A DNA stretch of 64,000 nucleotides from assembly GCF_000155475.1 (NCBI RefSeq), contig NZ_DS990392.1:62001-126000 (forward strand). Reading direction: 5' to 3'. The stretch is from Helicobacter cinaedi CCUG 18818 = ATCC BAA-847 (GTDB lineage Bacteria > Campylobacterota > Campylobacteria > Campylobacterales > Helicobacteraceae). The notes beneath the pieces are model-generated. The model was not told the origin of the DNA and ran no database searches. It saw only the letters and a list, made by a program, of their open reading frames with translations. Below are positions 53,293 to 63,489 of this stretch, piece by piece; position 1 is the stretch's first letter; each line of letters starts with the position of its first letter. The position numbers and the translations under genes are program-made.

Positions 53293-54873
53293 ATGAAGTA
53301 TAAAATCATTGTGTGTGATCATATTCATCAAAGTGGCCTTGATTTGCTTTTGGCTCAAAATGATGTTGAAATGGAGAATCTCGCTTTTATTCCAAAAGAT
53401 GAGCTACTTGGTAAAATCGCAAATGCTGATGTTGTGATTACGCGAAGTTCAACTGATGTTGATGAGAAGTTTTTAGAATCTTCTGGGCAGATACGGGCAG
53501 TTGTGCGTGCTGGTGTGGGCGTAGATAATGTGGATATTGATGGCTGCTCACGCAAGGGTATTGTTGTGATGAATGTGCCTACGGCAAATACTATTGCGGC
53601 AGTAGAGCTTACAATGGCACATTTGATTAACGCTGTGCGTAACTTCCCCGGAGCCAACACACAGCTTAAGAATGAAAGAAAATGGAAGCGTGAAGATTGG
53701 TATGGTATTGAACTCAAAGGTAAAAAGCTAGGAATCATCGGCTTTGGGAATATCGGTAGTCGCGTAAGTATTAGGGCGAAGGCTTTTGAAATGGAAGTCT
53801 TAGCGTATGATCCTTATATCCTGCCTTCAAAGGCTACGGATTTAGGTGTCAATTACACGACAAATTTTGATGAGATTCTCTCCTGTGATATTATCACAAT
53901 CCACACGCCTAAAAATGCTGAAACAAAAAATATGATTACCTCCAAGCAAATTGAAAAAATGAAAGATGGCGTGATTTTAATAAATTGTGCTAGGGGTGGG
54001 CTATATAATGAAAAGGATTTGTATGCGGGATTAGAATCTGGCAAGATTAAATGGGCTGGGATTGATGTGTTTGACAAAGAACCGGCTATTGATAATGCCT
54101 TGCTTAATCTGCCAAATGTGTATGTAACGCCACATATCGGGGCTAATACTTTAGAATCCCAAGAGCAAATCGCCATTCAAGCCGCACAAGCTGCCATTGA
54201 AGCAGCAAGAGGCTCAAGCTATCCAAATGCACTTAATCTCCCGGTTAAAGAAAATGAGCTGCCAAAAATGGTAAAGCCCTACCTTGAGCTTATGCAAAAG
54301 CTTGGATTCTTAGCCGTGCAGGCAAATAAGGGCGTGATTACTTCCATTGCCATAGAGACACAAGGCGAGATAAGCGAGTATGCAGATTCATTGCAAACCT
54401 TTGGGCTTGTAGGGGCATTAAATGCAAGTTTGGGCGATAAGATAAACTATGTCAATGCCCCATTTGTGGCTAAAGAGCGGGGTATTGAGCTAAAGACAAT
54501 TTGTAAAAAGCAAAGTGAGACTTATAAAAATCACATTTCTATCACGCTTAGCACACAAAATGAGAGCATTAGCTTAAGCGGAGCGGTATTTGAAGATAGG
54601 CATTTGCGTATTACTTCTATTAACCAATTTCAGTTTGACATTGAGCCAAAGGGCAAGATGATATTTTTCAAAAATACCGATGTGCCGGGCGTTGTGGGGC
54701 TTGTTGGAAGTATTTTGGGGAATTATAAGGTCAATATTGCCGATTTTCGCCTTGCTAGGCAAAATAAAGAGGCAATGGCGGTTATTCTTGTGGATTCAGA
54801 TGTGCCAAATGAGGCAATTAATGAGCTTGAAGCAATTCCTGCGTGTCTTGGTGTAAAGATTGTAAATGTATAG
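53293..54873 (+). CDS. serA: D-3-phosphoglycerate dehydrogenase
   Basis: A 526-residue long-form enzyme, first in serine synthesis. RAGVGVDNVDIDGCSRKGI, the NAD-binding GKKLGIIGFGNIGSRV, NCARGGLYNEKDL and the catalytic TPHIGANTLESQEQIA are seen, followed by an intervening domain and a C-terminal ACT domain (FFKNTDVPGVVGLVGSILG). The ACT domain suggests serine feedback. Confidence 0.96.
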   Translation: MKYKIIVCDHIHQSGLDLLLAQNDVEMENLAFIPKDELLGKIANADVVITRSSTDVDEKFLESSGQIRAVVRAGVGVDNVDIDGCSRKGIVVMNVPTANTIAAVELTMAHLINAVRNFPGANTQLKNERKWKREDWYGIELKGKKLGIIGFGNIGSRVSIRAKAFEMEVLAYDPYILPSKATDLGVNYTTNFDEILSCDIITIHTPKNAETKNMITSKQIEKMKDGVILINCARGGLYNEKDLYAGLESGKIKWAGIDVFDKEPAIDNALLNLPNVYVTPHIGANTLESQEQIAIQAAQAAIEAARGSSYPNALNLPVKENELPKMVKPYLELMQKLGFLAVQANKGVITSIAIETQGEISEYADSLQTFGLVGALNASLGDKINYVNAPFVAKERGIELKTICKKQSETYKNHISITLSTQNESISLSGAVFEDRHLRITSINQFQFDIEPKGKMIFFKNTDVPGVVGLVGSILGNYKVNIADFRLARQNKEAMAVILVDSDVPNEAINELEAIPACLGVKIVNV

Positions 54874-54889
54874 AATCTAAGGATAATTT

Positions 54890-57730
54890 TTGAAAAATGA
54901 TTATATTCACATCACAGGGGCAAGGGAAAATAATCTTAAAAACATCAATTTGAGTATCCCTAAAAATCAGCTTGTTGTTTTTACCGGGCTTTCAGGCTCT
55001 GGTAAATCAACTCTAGCATTTGACACGCTTTATGCTGAAGGGCAAAGGCGATATATAGAATCGCTTTCAAGCTATGCTCGGCAGTTTTTGGATAAGGTGG
55101 GGAAGCCAAATGTTGATAAGATTGAAGGGCTAACACCTGCTATTGCCATTGATCAAAAAACTACAAGTAAAAATCCACGCTCCACGGTTGGCACGATTAC
55201 AGAGATTTATGATTATTTGCGTTTGCTGTATGCGAGGGTTGGGATTCAGCATTGTCATTTATGTGGTGAATCTATTTCGCAAATGAGTCAAACGGATATT
55301 ATTGAGCAGATTCTCTCTTTGCCTAAAGATTCAAGGCTCATACTTCTAGCACCCATTGTGAAAGAGAAAAAGGGCAGTTTTGCTGATAAAATAGAATCTT
55401 TGCGGCAAAAGGGCTATGTCCGCGCAATGGTAGATGGTGTGATGGTGCGGCTTGATGAGGAAATTGAACTTGCCAAGCATAAAAAGCACACGATTAAGGT
55501 TGTCATTGATAGGGTAACAAACACAGATGAGAATACATCACGCATCGCACAAGGTGTGGAAAAGGCGTTGAAAGAATCTTATGGCGAGGTGGAAGTAGAG
55601 CTTGTGAGTGAGAAAAAAATCTTGCATTATTCAGAGCATTTTGCGTGTTTTAAATGTAAAGTGAGCTTTGAAGAGCTAGAGCCACTTGGCTTTTCTTTTA
55701 ACTCGCCAAAGGGTGCGTGTGAGGACTGCTCTGGGCTTGGGGCAAAGTATGCTATTGATATTAAAAAGATTTTAGATAAATCTCAACCACTCAATAAAGG
55801 TGGGATAAAAATCATTTTTGGCTTTAATCGCAACTATTATGCCGAGCTTTTTTATGCTCTGTGTAAGAGTGCTAAGATTAATCCAGATTCAAGTTTTGAA
55901 GAGCTAAGCAGCACACAACAAAGCATACTCCTTTATGGGCGAGAAGAGGAAGTGGAAATCACTTGGCGTTCAAGTAAATTAAAGCGTCCTTGGAAGGGGA
56001 TTTTGCAAATTGCGTATGATATGTTTAAAGATGATAAAGAGCTAGGCGATTATACAACAGAAAAGGTGTGTCAAAAATGTAATGGACATCGCCTAAAGCC
56101 TGAATCTTTAAGCGTAAAAGTTGCAGGGTTTGGTATAGGGGATATTATCAGTCTGCCTATTGAAAAGGTGTATGAGTTTTTTAATGATAGCTCACATTTT
56201 GCCTATTTAGATTCTCAAAAAAGCTTCATCGCAGAGCCTATTTTAAAAGAGATAAGAGAAAGGTTATTTTTTCTCTATGATGTGGGGCTAGGCTATTTGA
56301 GTTTGGGGCGTGATGCAAGAAGCATTAGCGGGGGAGAATCTCAACGCATTCGCATTGCTAGTCAAATCGGCAGTGGGCTTACAGGCGTGATGTATGTGCT
56401 TGATGAGCCTAGCATTGGACTGCACGAGCGAGATACCTTGCGGCTTATTAAAACCTTGCGGAGTTTGCAGGAAAAGGGCAATAGTGTTATTGTGGTAGAA
56501 CACGACAAAGAGACGATTTTAAATGCGGATTATATTGTAGATATTGGACCAGAAGCGGGACTGCGTGGAGGGGAAGTTGTCTTTAGCGGTGATGTTAAGG
56601 CATTATTAGAATCTCACACGCTGACAGCGGAGTATGTCAAAGGAGAGCGGATTATTGAGTATCCGCATAAACGGAAGACTACGCATTGGCTAGGTATCAA
56701 AAATGTCAGCATTAATAATATTCACTCACTTAGCACCAAGATTCCATTATCGCAGTTTGTGTGCGTAACGGGGGTGAGTGGGAGCGGAAAAAGCTCTCTT
56801 ATTTTACAAACGCTTTTGCCTGTGGCACAAGAGCTTTTAAACAATGCTAAAAAAGTGCAAAAATGCGATGGCGTTGAGATTGTGGGCTTAGAGCATTTAG
56901 ACAAAGTCATTTATTTAGATCAAAGCCCTATTGGACGCACTCCGCGTAGTAATCCAGCCACTTACACGCATCTTATGGACGATATACGCTCTTTGTTTGC
57001 TGAGGTTAAAGAATCTAAGATTCGCGGCTATGGGGCGGGGCGATTTAGCTTTAATGTCAAAGGTGGGCGATGTGAGAAATGCCAAGGGGAAGGGGAGATT
57101 AAGATTGAAATGCACTTTTTGCCAGATATTATGGTGAAATGTGATATGTGCCAAGGGGCGAAATACAATCCCCAAACGCTTGAGATTACCTATAAGGGCA
57201 AGAATATCGCTGATGTGTTAAGTATGAGTGTTGAATCTGCGTTGGAATTTTTTGCTAAAGTGCCAAAGATTGCTTCGCGTTTGCAAACTTTGCAAGATGT
57301 GGGGCTAGGCTATATTACACTAGGGCAGAATGCCATTACACTAAGCGGTGGGGAAGCTCAAAGGATAAAACTTGCAAAAGAGCTTAGTCGCAAGGACACA
57401 GGCAAAACACTCTATGTGCTTGATGAGCCAACCACGGGATTACATTTTGCCGATGTGGATAGACTTACAAAGGTGCTACATCATTTGGTGGATTTGGGCA
57501 ATTCTGTTATTGTTATTGAACATAATTTAGATATGATTAAAAATGCGGATTATATCCTTGATATTGGTCCAGAAGGTGGAGCAGGGGGCGGCAAAGTCGT
57601 GGATAGTGGCTCTGTGGAGCAGATTGTCAAAAATCATTCAAAAAGTGGCAGTTATACGGGCAAATATCTAGCCTTGGAATTAGAGCGTGATAAAAAATAT
57701 AAAAAACAAAAGGAAAAAAATGAAATTTGA
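54890..57730 (+). CDS. uvrA: UvrABC excinuclease subunit A
   Basis: A 946-residue DNA damage sensor with two ABC ATPase halves: Walker A GLSGSGKSTLAFD and GVSGSGKSSLILQ, signatures SGGESQRIRIAS and SGGEAQRIKLAKEL. Zinc fingers are CHLC with CFKC/CEDC and CEKCQGEG with CDMCQGA. It starts at TTG 54890, since no ATG with a ribosome-binding site is present. It ends overlapping ddl. Confidence 0.97.
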   Translation: MKNDYIHITGARENNLKNINLSIPKNQLVVFTGLSGSGKSTLAFDTLYAEGQRRYIESLSSYARQFLDKVGKPNVDKIEGLTPAIAIDQKTTSKNPRSTVGTITEIYDYLRLLYARVGIQHCHLCGESISQMSQTDIIEQILSLPKDSRLILLAPIVKEKKGSFADKIESLRQKGYVRAMVDGVMVRLDEEIELAKHKKHTIKVVIDRVTNTDENTSRIAQGVEKALKESYGEVEVELVSEKKILHYSEHFACFKCKVSFEELEPLGFSFNSPKGACEDCSGLGAKYAIDIKKILDKSQPLNKGGIKIIFGFNRNYYAELFYALCKSAKINPDSSFEELSSTQQSILLYGREEEVEITWRSSKLKRPWKGILQIAYDMFKDDKELGDYTTEKVCQKCNGHRLKPESLSVKVAGFGIGDIISLPIEKVYEFFNDSSHFAYLDSQKSFIAEPILKEIRERLFFLYDVGLGYLSLGRDARSISGGESQRIRIASQIGSGLTGVMYVLDEPSIGLHERDTLRLIKTLRSLQEKGNSVIVVEHDKETILNADYIVDIGPEAGLRGGEVVFSGDVKALLESHTLTAEYVKGERIIEYPHKRKTTHWLGIKNVSINNIHSLSTKIPLSQFVCVTGVSGSGKSSLILQTLLPVAQELLNNAKKVQKCDGVEIVGLEHLDKVIYLDQSPIGRTPRSNPATYTHLMDDIRSLFAEVKESKIRGYGAGRFSFNVKGGRCEKCQGEGEIKIEMHFLPDIMVKCDMCQGAKYNPQTLEITYKGKNIADVLSMSVESALEFFAKVPKIASRLQTLQDVGLGYITLGQNAITLSGGEAQRIKLAKELSRKDTGKTLYVLDEPTTGLHFADVDRLTKVLHHLVDLGNSVIVIEHNLDMIKNADYILDIGPEGGAGGGKVVDSGSVEQIVKNHSKSGSYTGKYLALELERDKKYKKQKEKNEI

Positions 57731-58757
57731 TGTAATCTTTGGTGGCGTGAGCTTTGAGCACGAGATTAGCATTGTGAGTGCGGTGGCGTTAAAAAAGGTG
57801 CTAGGGGAGAGAATATCAAATTTTATTTTTTTAGATTCTTTGCATAGATTCTACCTTATTCCCGCAACGCTAATGAAGTCTAAAACTTTTAGTTCAGGGG
57901 AGTATAAAAAATGCACAGAGATTTTTTTGCAAAGGAGTTCATTTGTAAAAAAATCTCTTTTTGGCTTTAAGGCGATTATCCCAAATACGCTTATTAGCCT
58001 TATACACGGAGCAGATGGAGAAGATGGCAGTATGAGTGCGTTGCTTGATTTTTATCATATTCCTTTTATTGGTCCGCGTATAGAATCTAGTGTGATGAGT
58101 TTTAACAAGGCTTTGACAAAGATTTACGCACAATCAAGGGGCGTGAAAGTGTTAGATCATGAGATACTCACTCGCAATAGCCCTAATCCCACTTTGCCCT
58201 ATCCTTTGATTTTAAAGCCATCTCGCCTTGGAAGCTCCATAGGTGTAAGTGTAGTAAATAAAGAAGATGAGCTAGAATATGCTAAAGATTTAGCATTTGA
58301 GTATGATGATAGTATTGTGGTGGAGTGCTTTAAAAGCGGTGTGAAAGAATATAATTTGGCTGGGTGCAAGATAGGTGATGAGTTTAGATTCTCTATCGTA
58401 GAAGAGCCAAGTAAGAAAGAAATGCTAGATTTTGAAAATAAATATTTGGACTTTTCTCGCACAGCACAGGTTTTGAAAGCTGATATTAGCCAAGAGCTTG
58501 AAAAGCAGATTCAGCAAAATTTTGCCAAACTTTATGAAAACGCTTTTGAGGGGGCGTTGATCCGTTGTGATTTTTTTGTGATTGATAATGAAGTGTATTT
58601 GAATGAGATTAATCCCATTCCGGGGTCTATGGCGAATTATTTATTTGAAGATTTTGCTTGTGTGCTTGAATCTTTGGCTCATAATTTGCCAAAAAAACAT
58701 TCTATCAAGGTAAGCTATAAATATATTGAACGCATTCATCACGCAAAAGGAAAGTAA
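57720..58757 (+). CDS. ddl: D-alanine--D-alanine ligase
   Basis: A 345-residue ATP-grasp enzyme making the D-Ala-D-Ala end of the peptidoglycan stem peptide. The start ATG 57720 (MKFDVIFGGVSFEHEIS) lies in the end of uvrA; an ATG at 57687 adds 11 unconserved residues. LILKPSRLGSSIGVSVV, RCDFFVIDNEVYLNEINPIPGS are the ATP- and metal-binding parts. Confidence 0.95.
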   Translation: MKFDVIFGGVSFEHEISIVSAVALKKVLGERISNFIFLDSLHRFYLIPATLMKSKTFSSGEYKKCTEIFLQRSSFVKKSLFGFKAIIPNTLISLIHGADGEDGSMSALLDFYHIPFIGPRIESSVMSFNKALTKIYAQSRGVKVLDHEILTRNSPNPTLPYPLILKPSRLGSSIGVSVVNKEDELEYAKDLAFEYDDSIVVECFKSGVKEYNLAGCKIGDEFRFSIVEEPSKKEMLDFENKYLDFSRTAQVLKADISQELEKQIQQNFAKLYENAFEGALIRCDFFVIDNEVYLNEINPIPGSMANYLFEDFACVLESLAHNLPKKHSIKVSYKYIERIHHAKGK

Positions 58758-58760
58758 TCT

Positions 58761-59525
58761 ATGGCACAAAGGCGGATAGAGTATCAGGGGAATATCTTTG
58801 ATATAAGCTATGAGATAATAAAGCCAAATTTAGAATCTTGCTCTTTAGAATCTCAAGATTCACCGCCTATGATGCTATTTTTACACGGCTGGGGGAGTAA
58901 TAAAGACTTGATGAAAATTGCCTTTAGCAAGTGTTTTAGGGAGTTTTGTCATATTTATGTAGATATGCCCGGCTTTGGCAATAGCCCTAATGAGAAGCCT
59001 TTACATACGCAGGATTATGCCAATATAATACAGAAGTTTATGCGGGAAGTGGCTAAAATAGAAGCGAGTGAATGCGTGATTGTAGGGCATAGCTTTGGCG
59101 GTAAGGTAGCGACTTTGTGTCAGCCAAAAGAGATGATTTTACTCTCATCTGCTGGAATCATCGTGCCAAAGCCTTTGAAAGTGCGTTTTAAAATCGCTTT
59201 AACTAAGATAATGGGAAAACTAGGGCTTAGGAGTATAGGCAAGGTATTCCGCTCAAGCGATGTAAGTGCGATGAATGAAGGAATGTATCAAACTTTTAAA
59301 AATGTCGTTGATGAGGATTTTTCAGGGGAGTTTAGCTCGTATGGCGGGGTAGCGAGTATTTTTTGGGGAGAATCTGATAAGGCTACACCGCTTTTTTGTG
59401 GAGAGAAAATCGCAGGTTTAATAAAGCAAAGTAGATTTTTTCCAATGCAAGGTGATCACTACTTTTTTTTAAAGCAAGGTTTGGAAGTGGAGCGATTATA
59501 TAGGAGCAAGTGTGAAACAAAGTAG
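58761..59525 (+). CDS. Alpha/beta hydrolase (HP0739-like)
   Basis: A 254-residue protein with the nucleophile elbow VGHSFGG (Ser111), an oxyanion region LFLHGWGSN, and later WGESDKATP and GDHYFF for the Asp and His of the triad. The substrate is unknown. It lies between ddl and murF, as HP0739 does in H. pylori, and overlaps acyP by 14 bases. Confidence 0.88.
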   Translation: MAQRRIEYQGNIFDISYEIIKPNLESCSLESQDSPPMMLFLHGWGSNKDLMKIAFSKCFREFCHIYVDMPGFGNSPNEKPLHTQDYANIIQKFMREVAKIEASECVIVGHSFGGKVATLCQPKEMILLSSAGIIVPKPLKVRFKIALTKIMGKLGLRSIGKVFRSSDVSAMNEGMYQTFKNVVDEDFSGEFSSYGGVASIFWGESDKATPLFCGEKIAGLIKQSRFFPMQGDHYFFLKQGLEVERLYRSKCETK

Positions 59526-59799
59526 GCAGTTTTTAGTTTTTGGCAAGGTGCAGGGTGTGGGATTCCGCCGTTTTGTGAAAGCAAAGGTTGATGTAATTAA
59601 TGAAGAAGAGATGAAAATAAGTGGCTATGTGTGTAACCTTAGCGATGGCAGTGTGCGTGTTGTCGCACAAGGAAGCAAGGAAGATTTACAAAAACTCTAT
59701 GAGATTTTGAGTGTTGGCACGATTAAAAGTGAAGTGTCGCATATAGAAGTAAGTGATGTTGCGAAGGCAGAATTTGATAGTTTTGAGATTCTAAGATAA
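59512..59799 (+). CDS. acyP: Acylphosphatase
   Basis: A 95-residue protein starting at GTG 59512, overlapping the hydrolase end. FGKVQGVGFRRFV with the phosphate-binding Arg (about residue 19-20) and GYVCNLSDGSVRVVAQG with the catalytic Asn42 are diagnostic. Confidence 0.92.
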   Translation: MKQSRQFLVFGKVQGVGFRRFVKAKVDVINEEEMKISGYVCNLSDGSVRVVAQGSKEDLQKLYEILSVGTIKSEVSHIEVSDVAKAEFDSFEILR

Positions 59800-59809
59800 G
59801 GAGAAAATA

Positions 59810-61288
59810 ATGGATATGCAAATCATTGATACGATAGCACAATGGGCATTTGCACTATGTCTAGCATATTATGGAATGACGAATTTGCAGTGGTATAATT
59901 ATAGTTTTAAAAGAGTGCTGTTTATGCACCATAAACGCTCTTGGCATTTGTATTATTTTATTCTTCCCTTGGTTGTTTATGTTGGCGGATTTTTTGTGCT
60001 TAGCCCTTGGGGTGATTATATCCTTGTGAGTTTGAGCTTGGTGTATTTTATCGCTCTTGTGGTTTGGGCTATAAAGCTTGATAAAAGGCTTAATTTCACG
60101 CCTCGTGTTGTGAAATTTTTTGTGATCTTTTTTATCTTTATGGCTTTAAATGAATCTTTGTGCTATATGCTTGATATTGAGAGTGGATTGCTTGATTTAA
60201 TGCCTCTCATCTTTGCGAGTGTGATTTCAAAAATATATGAAAATGTTTTGCTTAATCGCTACATCGTCCTTGCGAAAGAGAAGCTTGATATTATGTCGCG
60301 TCTTATTATCATCGGCGTAACAGGGAGCTATGGCAAAACGAGTATGAAAAACTTTCTCACACAGATTCTAAAAGAAAAGTATCGTGTGTATGCCACGCCG
60401 CGTAGTGTCAATACGCACACAGGCATTGTGGCTGATATTAATAATAACCTTGATTACACCACAGAGATTTACATCACTGAAGCTGGGGCGCGTTTGAAAG
60501 GTGATATTGCTTTGATTAGTGAGTTTATTAATCCGCATTATGCTGTGATAGGCGAAGTAGGGGAGCAGCATTTAGAGTATTTTAAAAGTTTAGAAAATAT
60601 TGTTGAGACAAAATTTGAGTTATTGCAAAGCAAAAGGCTCAAAAAAGCTTTTGTGTTTAAAGATAATCTAAAACCGCAGAATCTTGATAATGCCCTTGCT
60701 AAAAAAATCACATATTTTCCTGAAAATGTGCGAAATGTAGAGGCAAACCTTGAAGGCACAAGCTTTGATCTATTTATTAAAAATGAATGGCATCGCTTTG
60801 ACACAATGGTGCTAGGGCAGTTTAATGTTGTGAATCTAAGTGCGGCGATTTATATGGGGGTTGAGCTTGGGCTTAGGGTGGAGGAGATTCAAAAAGCGGT
60901 GAAAAGGATTGAGCCAATCCCGCATAGGCTCAATAAGATTCAAACAAATCAAAAGCTCATTATTGATGATGGCTTTAATGGGAATCTTAAGGGTATGAAG
61001 GAAGCTATAAGGCTTTCTTCACTCTATGAAGGACGCAAGATCATCGTAACACCCGGCATTGTGGAAAGCACAAAGGAGGCAAATATTGAACTTGCAAAAG
61101 CCATTGATGAAGTCTTTGATATTGCGATTATCACGGGAGAGTTGAATGCTAGGACACTTGCTGATAACATACACAACACGCAAAAAATTATTATTAAAGA
61201 TAAGTCTATGCTTGAAGATATGCTGAAATCCTGCTCTCAACCGCATGATTTGGTGCTGTTTAGTAATGACGCACCAAGCTATATTTGA
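59810..61288 (+). CDS. murF: UDP-N-acetylmuramoyl-tripeptide--D-alanyl-D-alanine ligase
   Basis: A 492-residue ligase. The ATP-binding loop GVTGSYGKTSMKNFL is at residues 169-183; EAGARLKGDIALISEFI and PHRLNKIQTNQKLIIDDGFNGN follow. The N-terminal 140 residues carry several membrane helices, as in epsilonproteobacterial MurF. It acts after ddl, and the two genes share this operon. Confidence 0.94.
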   Translation: MDMQIIDTIAQWAFALCLAYYGMTNLQWYNYSFKRVLFMHHKRSWHLYYFILPLVVYVGGFFVLSPWGDYILVSLSLVYFIALVVWAIKLDKRLNFTPRVVKFFVIFFIFMALNESLCYMLDIESGLLDLMPLIFASVISKIYENVLLNRYIVLAKEKLDIMSRLIIIGVTGSYGKTSMKNFLTQILKEKYRVYATPRSVNTHTGIVADINNNLDYTTEIYITEAGARLKGDIALISEFINPHYAVIGEVGEQHLEYFKSLENIVETKFELLQSKRLKKAFVFKDNLKPQNLDNALAKKITYFPENVRNVEANLEGTSFDLFIKNEWHRFDTMVLGQFNVVNLSAAIYMGVELGLRVEEIQKAVKRIEPIPHRLNKIQTNQKLIIDDGFNGNLKGMKEAIRLSSLYEGRKIIVTPGIVESTKEANIELAKAIDEVFDIAIITGELNARTLADNIHNTQKIIIKDKSMLEDMLKSCSQPHDLVLFSNDAPSYI

Positions 61289-61332
61289 GATTCTGTAAGA
61301 TTTTGCAAGATTCTGTATGTAAGGGGTAAAGA

Positions 61333-61833
61333 ATGGATAGAATCTACGCACCTTGGAGGAGTGAATATTTTGGCTCTTGCATTGAGGGGTGCGTGTTTTG
61401 CCATATTGCCAACAATCCGCAAGATGATGAGAAAAATCGTGTAATCTATCGTGATGATTTTGTCTTTGGTGTTATGAATCTTTACCCCTACACACCCGGG
61501 CATTTTATGCTTTTGCCTTTGTCCCATTGCGATTCCCCAGAGAAATTGCCTCTTGAAGTGTGGCTTCATCTACACACACTTTCACATAAGGCGATGTCTG
61601 TGCTGTATGAGTATGGTGCACAAGGGGTAAATATGGGGATAAATATCAAAAAAGCAGGTGGAGCTGGAATCCCAGAGCATTTACATATACATTTTGTGCC
61701 ACGATATGTAGGCGATACAAATTTTATTACAAGCATAGCTGATACTCGCACTTATGGAATGGATTTTGATTCTATCTATCAAAAGATTAAAGCTTTAAGC
61801 AAAAAGCATTTGAATCCTGCGGGACAAGCTTGA
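61333..61833 (+). CDS. HIT-family nucleotide hydrolase (HP0741-like)
   Basis: A 166-residue protein with the histidine triad HLHIHF (His116, 118, 120), a CxxC zinc pair (Cys20, Cys23) and GHFMLLP. The group resembles the Ap4A/ADP-hydrolase-like branch of HIT proteins. Confidence 0.9.
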   Translation: MDRIYAPWRSEYFGSCIEGCVFCHIANNPQDDEKNRVIYRDDFVFGVMNLYPYTPGHFMLLPLSHCDSPEKLPLEVWLHLHTLSHKAMSVLYEYGAQGVNMGINIKKAGGAGIPEHLHIHFVPRYVGDTNFITSIADTRTYGMDFDSIYQKIKALSKKHLNPAGQA

Positions 61834-61866
61834 GATAAATATAGAGAGAAAATAAAAGGAGCAAAA

Positions 61867-62709
61867 ATGAGAATCTACTTAGCAATATTAGCCATTATTG
61901 TAAGTCTAAGCTATGGGGCAAATGATAGATATAATTATTTGCTTTTTAGCAATGACTACACAGAGGTGCGTAAGGGCATAAATCTTGGGGCTGACATTGA
62001 AGCTAGACTGCGTGGAAGCACACCGCTTTATGATGCGGCAAGGAAAGGGAATCTAGAGATTTTATATCTTTTGATTGAACGCGGAGCTGATGTCAATGCA
62101 GTCTCTCACGGCGAGACACCATTGCTTAAGGTTGTGGCTTTGAATAATCTCAAATTTGCTAAAGCATTGATTAGCAAGGGGGCTAAAGTCAAAGTTGCCG
62201 ATGAGCATTTGGGAAATACGCCCCTGCATTATGCAGTGATGAAAAAGAATCCTGAAATGATAAGCCTTTTACTTTCTAATGGTGCGGATATGTATGCGGA
62301 AAATCATAAGGGCGATACACCTGCGCGTTATATTTTAGCTACTCGCTCTCTGCCTGCTGTGAGTATTAAAAATGCTGATATTACGCTCAATGCCTCTTCA
62401 TTTAATCTTGGGCAAGGAAGCGTGAATATCAGCATTAACAATACAAGCGATAAGTTTGCTACTATTAATTACATTGCATTGTATATCAATGGAGATTTAA
62501 TCAGCGAAGCGGAAGTGAGCAAAAAGATTCCACCGCGTTCAAATGCATCTGTGGGGAGCTTAAAAATCCCAACTGATACTTATGAGAATATCCGCATTAA
62601 AAAATCAGGTGTTACGGATATAAAATATGGTTTTGCGGTGGAATATGACCTTGATGGAAAGGGCGATAGTCTGTATAAAAAGACAAATACAGAATTGCGG
62701 CTGTGGTAG
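61867..62709 (+). CDS. Secreted ankyrin-repeat protein
   Basis: A 280-residue protein with a signal peptide (about 1-17), then three to four ankyrin repeats: GSTPLYDAARKGNLEILYLLIERGADVNA, then a GETPLLKVVALNNLKFAKALI copy, and a GNTPLHYAVMKKNPEMISLLLSNGAD copy. The C-terminal 110 residues (from about 175) form a beta-rich domain that I do not recognise, resembling an Ig-like fold. A periplasmic protein-binding role is plausible. Confidence 0.8.
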   Translation: MRIYLAILAIIVSLSYGANDRYNYLLFSNDYTEVRKGINLGADIEARLRGSTPLYDAARKGNLEILYLLIERGADVNAVSHGETPLLKVVALNNLKFAKALISKGAKVKVADEHLGNTPLHYAVMKKNPEMISLLLSNGADMYAENHKGDTPARYILATRSLPAVSIKNADITLNASSFNLGQGSVNISINNTSDKFATINYIALYINGDLISEAEVSKKIPPRSNASVGSLKIPTDTYENIRIKKSGVTDIKYGFAVEYDLDGKGDSLYKKTNTELRLW

Positions 62710-62746
62710 ATCTAGCCCTAGAATCTTGTTATAGAATCTCGTGAAA

Positions 62747-63358
62747 TTAAAGCAATAATGTAGCAACAATCTCTCCACATTCAAAGCACAAAAGCCACGC
62801 AAAAATAGCAAATAAAACGCCACAGATTCTATCAATCACATAAAAAGTCTTTGCATTAATGTAACTTCTTGCTATGTTTGCACTCAAAATCACAAAAACA
62901 AAAGCGGCAAAAAGCGAACACCACAATGCCACAAGTCCAAGTTTGATATTTTCATCAACAAAAGGTGTAACCAAAAAGATAAAAAACAAAATAGCCTTAG
63001 GATTAGAGACATTAAGGATTAAGCCCTGCAAAAAGCCATCTTTTTTGACATTGTGCGTAGAATCTAGTGTGTAGGGCGTGGCATTTAGCATAGCAAAAGC
63101 AAGATAGAGCAAATAGCCTCCACCAACAAAGCTAAGGATAAGCTGAATAATGGGGGTATTAAGCCAATGGCTTAGCCCCACATAAATAATCCCTAGATAC
63201 AAAAACCACCCACTTGCTATGCCAAAAAGCACTTTAAATCCTTGCAAAATTCCATACCGAAGAGTTGTTTTGAGTGTGAGTAAAATATCAGGTCCGGGTG
63301 TGATTGCACCAAAAAAGCCCATAAGGCAAAGAAGAACGATTTTTTCTATACTATCCAT
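62747..63358 (-). CDS. LysE/RhtB-family amino-acid exporter
   Basis: A 203-residue inner-membrane protein with six hydrophobic helices. GAITPGPDILLTLKTTLRYG and NPKAILFFIFLVTPF are characteristic of the family, which exports amino acids or homoserine lactones. The substrate is unknown. Confidence 0.9.
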   Translation of the reverse strand: MDSIEKIVLLCLMGFFGAITPGPDILLTLKTTLRYGILQGFKVLFGIASGWFLYLGIIYVGLSHWLNTPIIQLILSFVGGGYLLYLAFAMLNATPYTLDSTHNVKKDGFLQGLILNVSNPKAILFFIFLVTPFVDENIKLGLVALWCSLFAAFVFVILSANIARSYINAKTFYVIDRICGVLFAIFAWLLCFECGEIVATLLL

Positions 63359-63438
63359 AACAAACCTTTGGGAAAAGATAAATGGGTTATTATAGTTCTT
63401 TTTGCTTAGGAGTAAGCCTATTTTTAGTCAATTTGGGC

Positions 63439-63444
63439 TAGAAT
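63439..63444 (+). promoter_or_regulatory. Likely -10 box of gyrA
   Basis: TAGAAT lies 46 bases before the gyrA ATG, in the divergent spacer with lysE. No clear -35 box. Confidence 0.4.
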
Positions 63445-63489
63445 CCTACCTTTAAAAATCACTTTGTAAAAAATCGTTTTGGAGAGAGA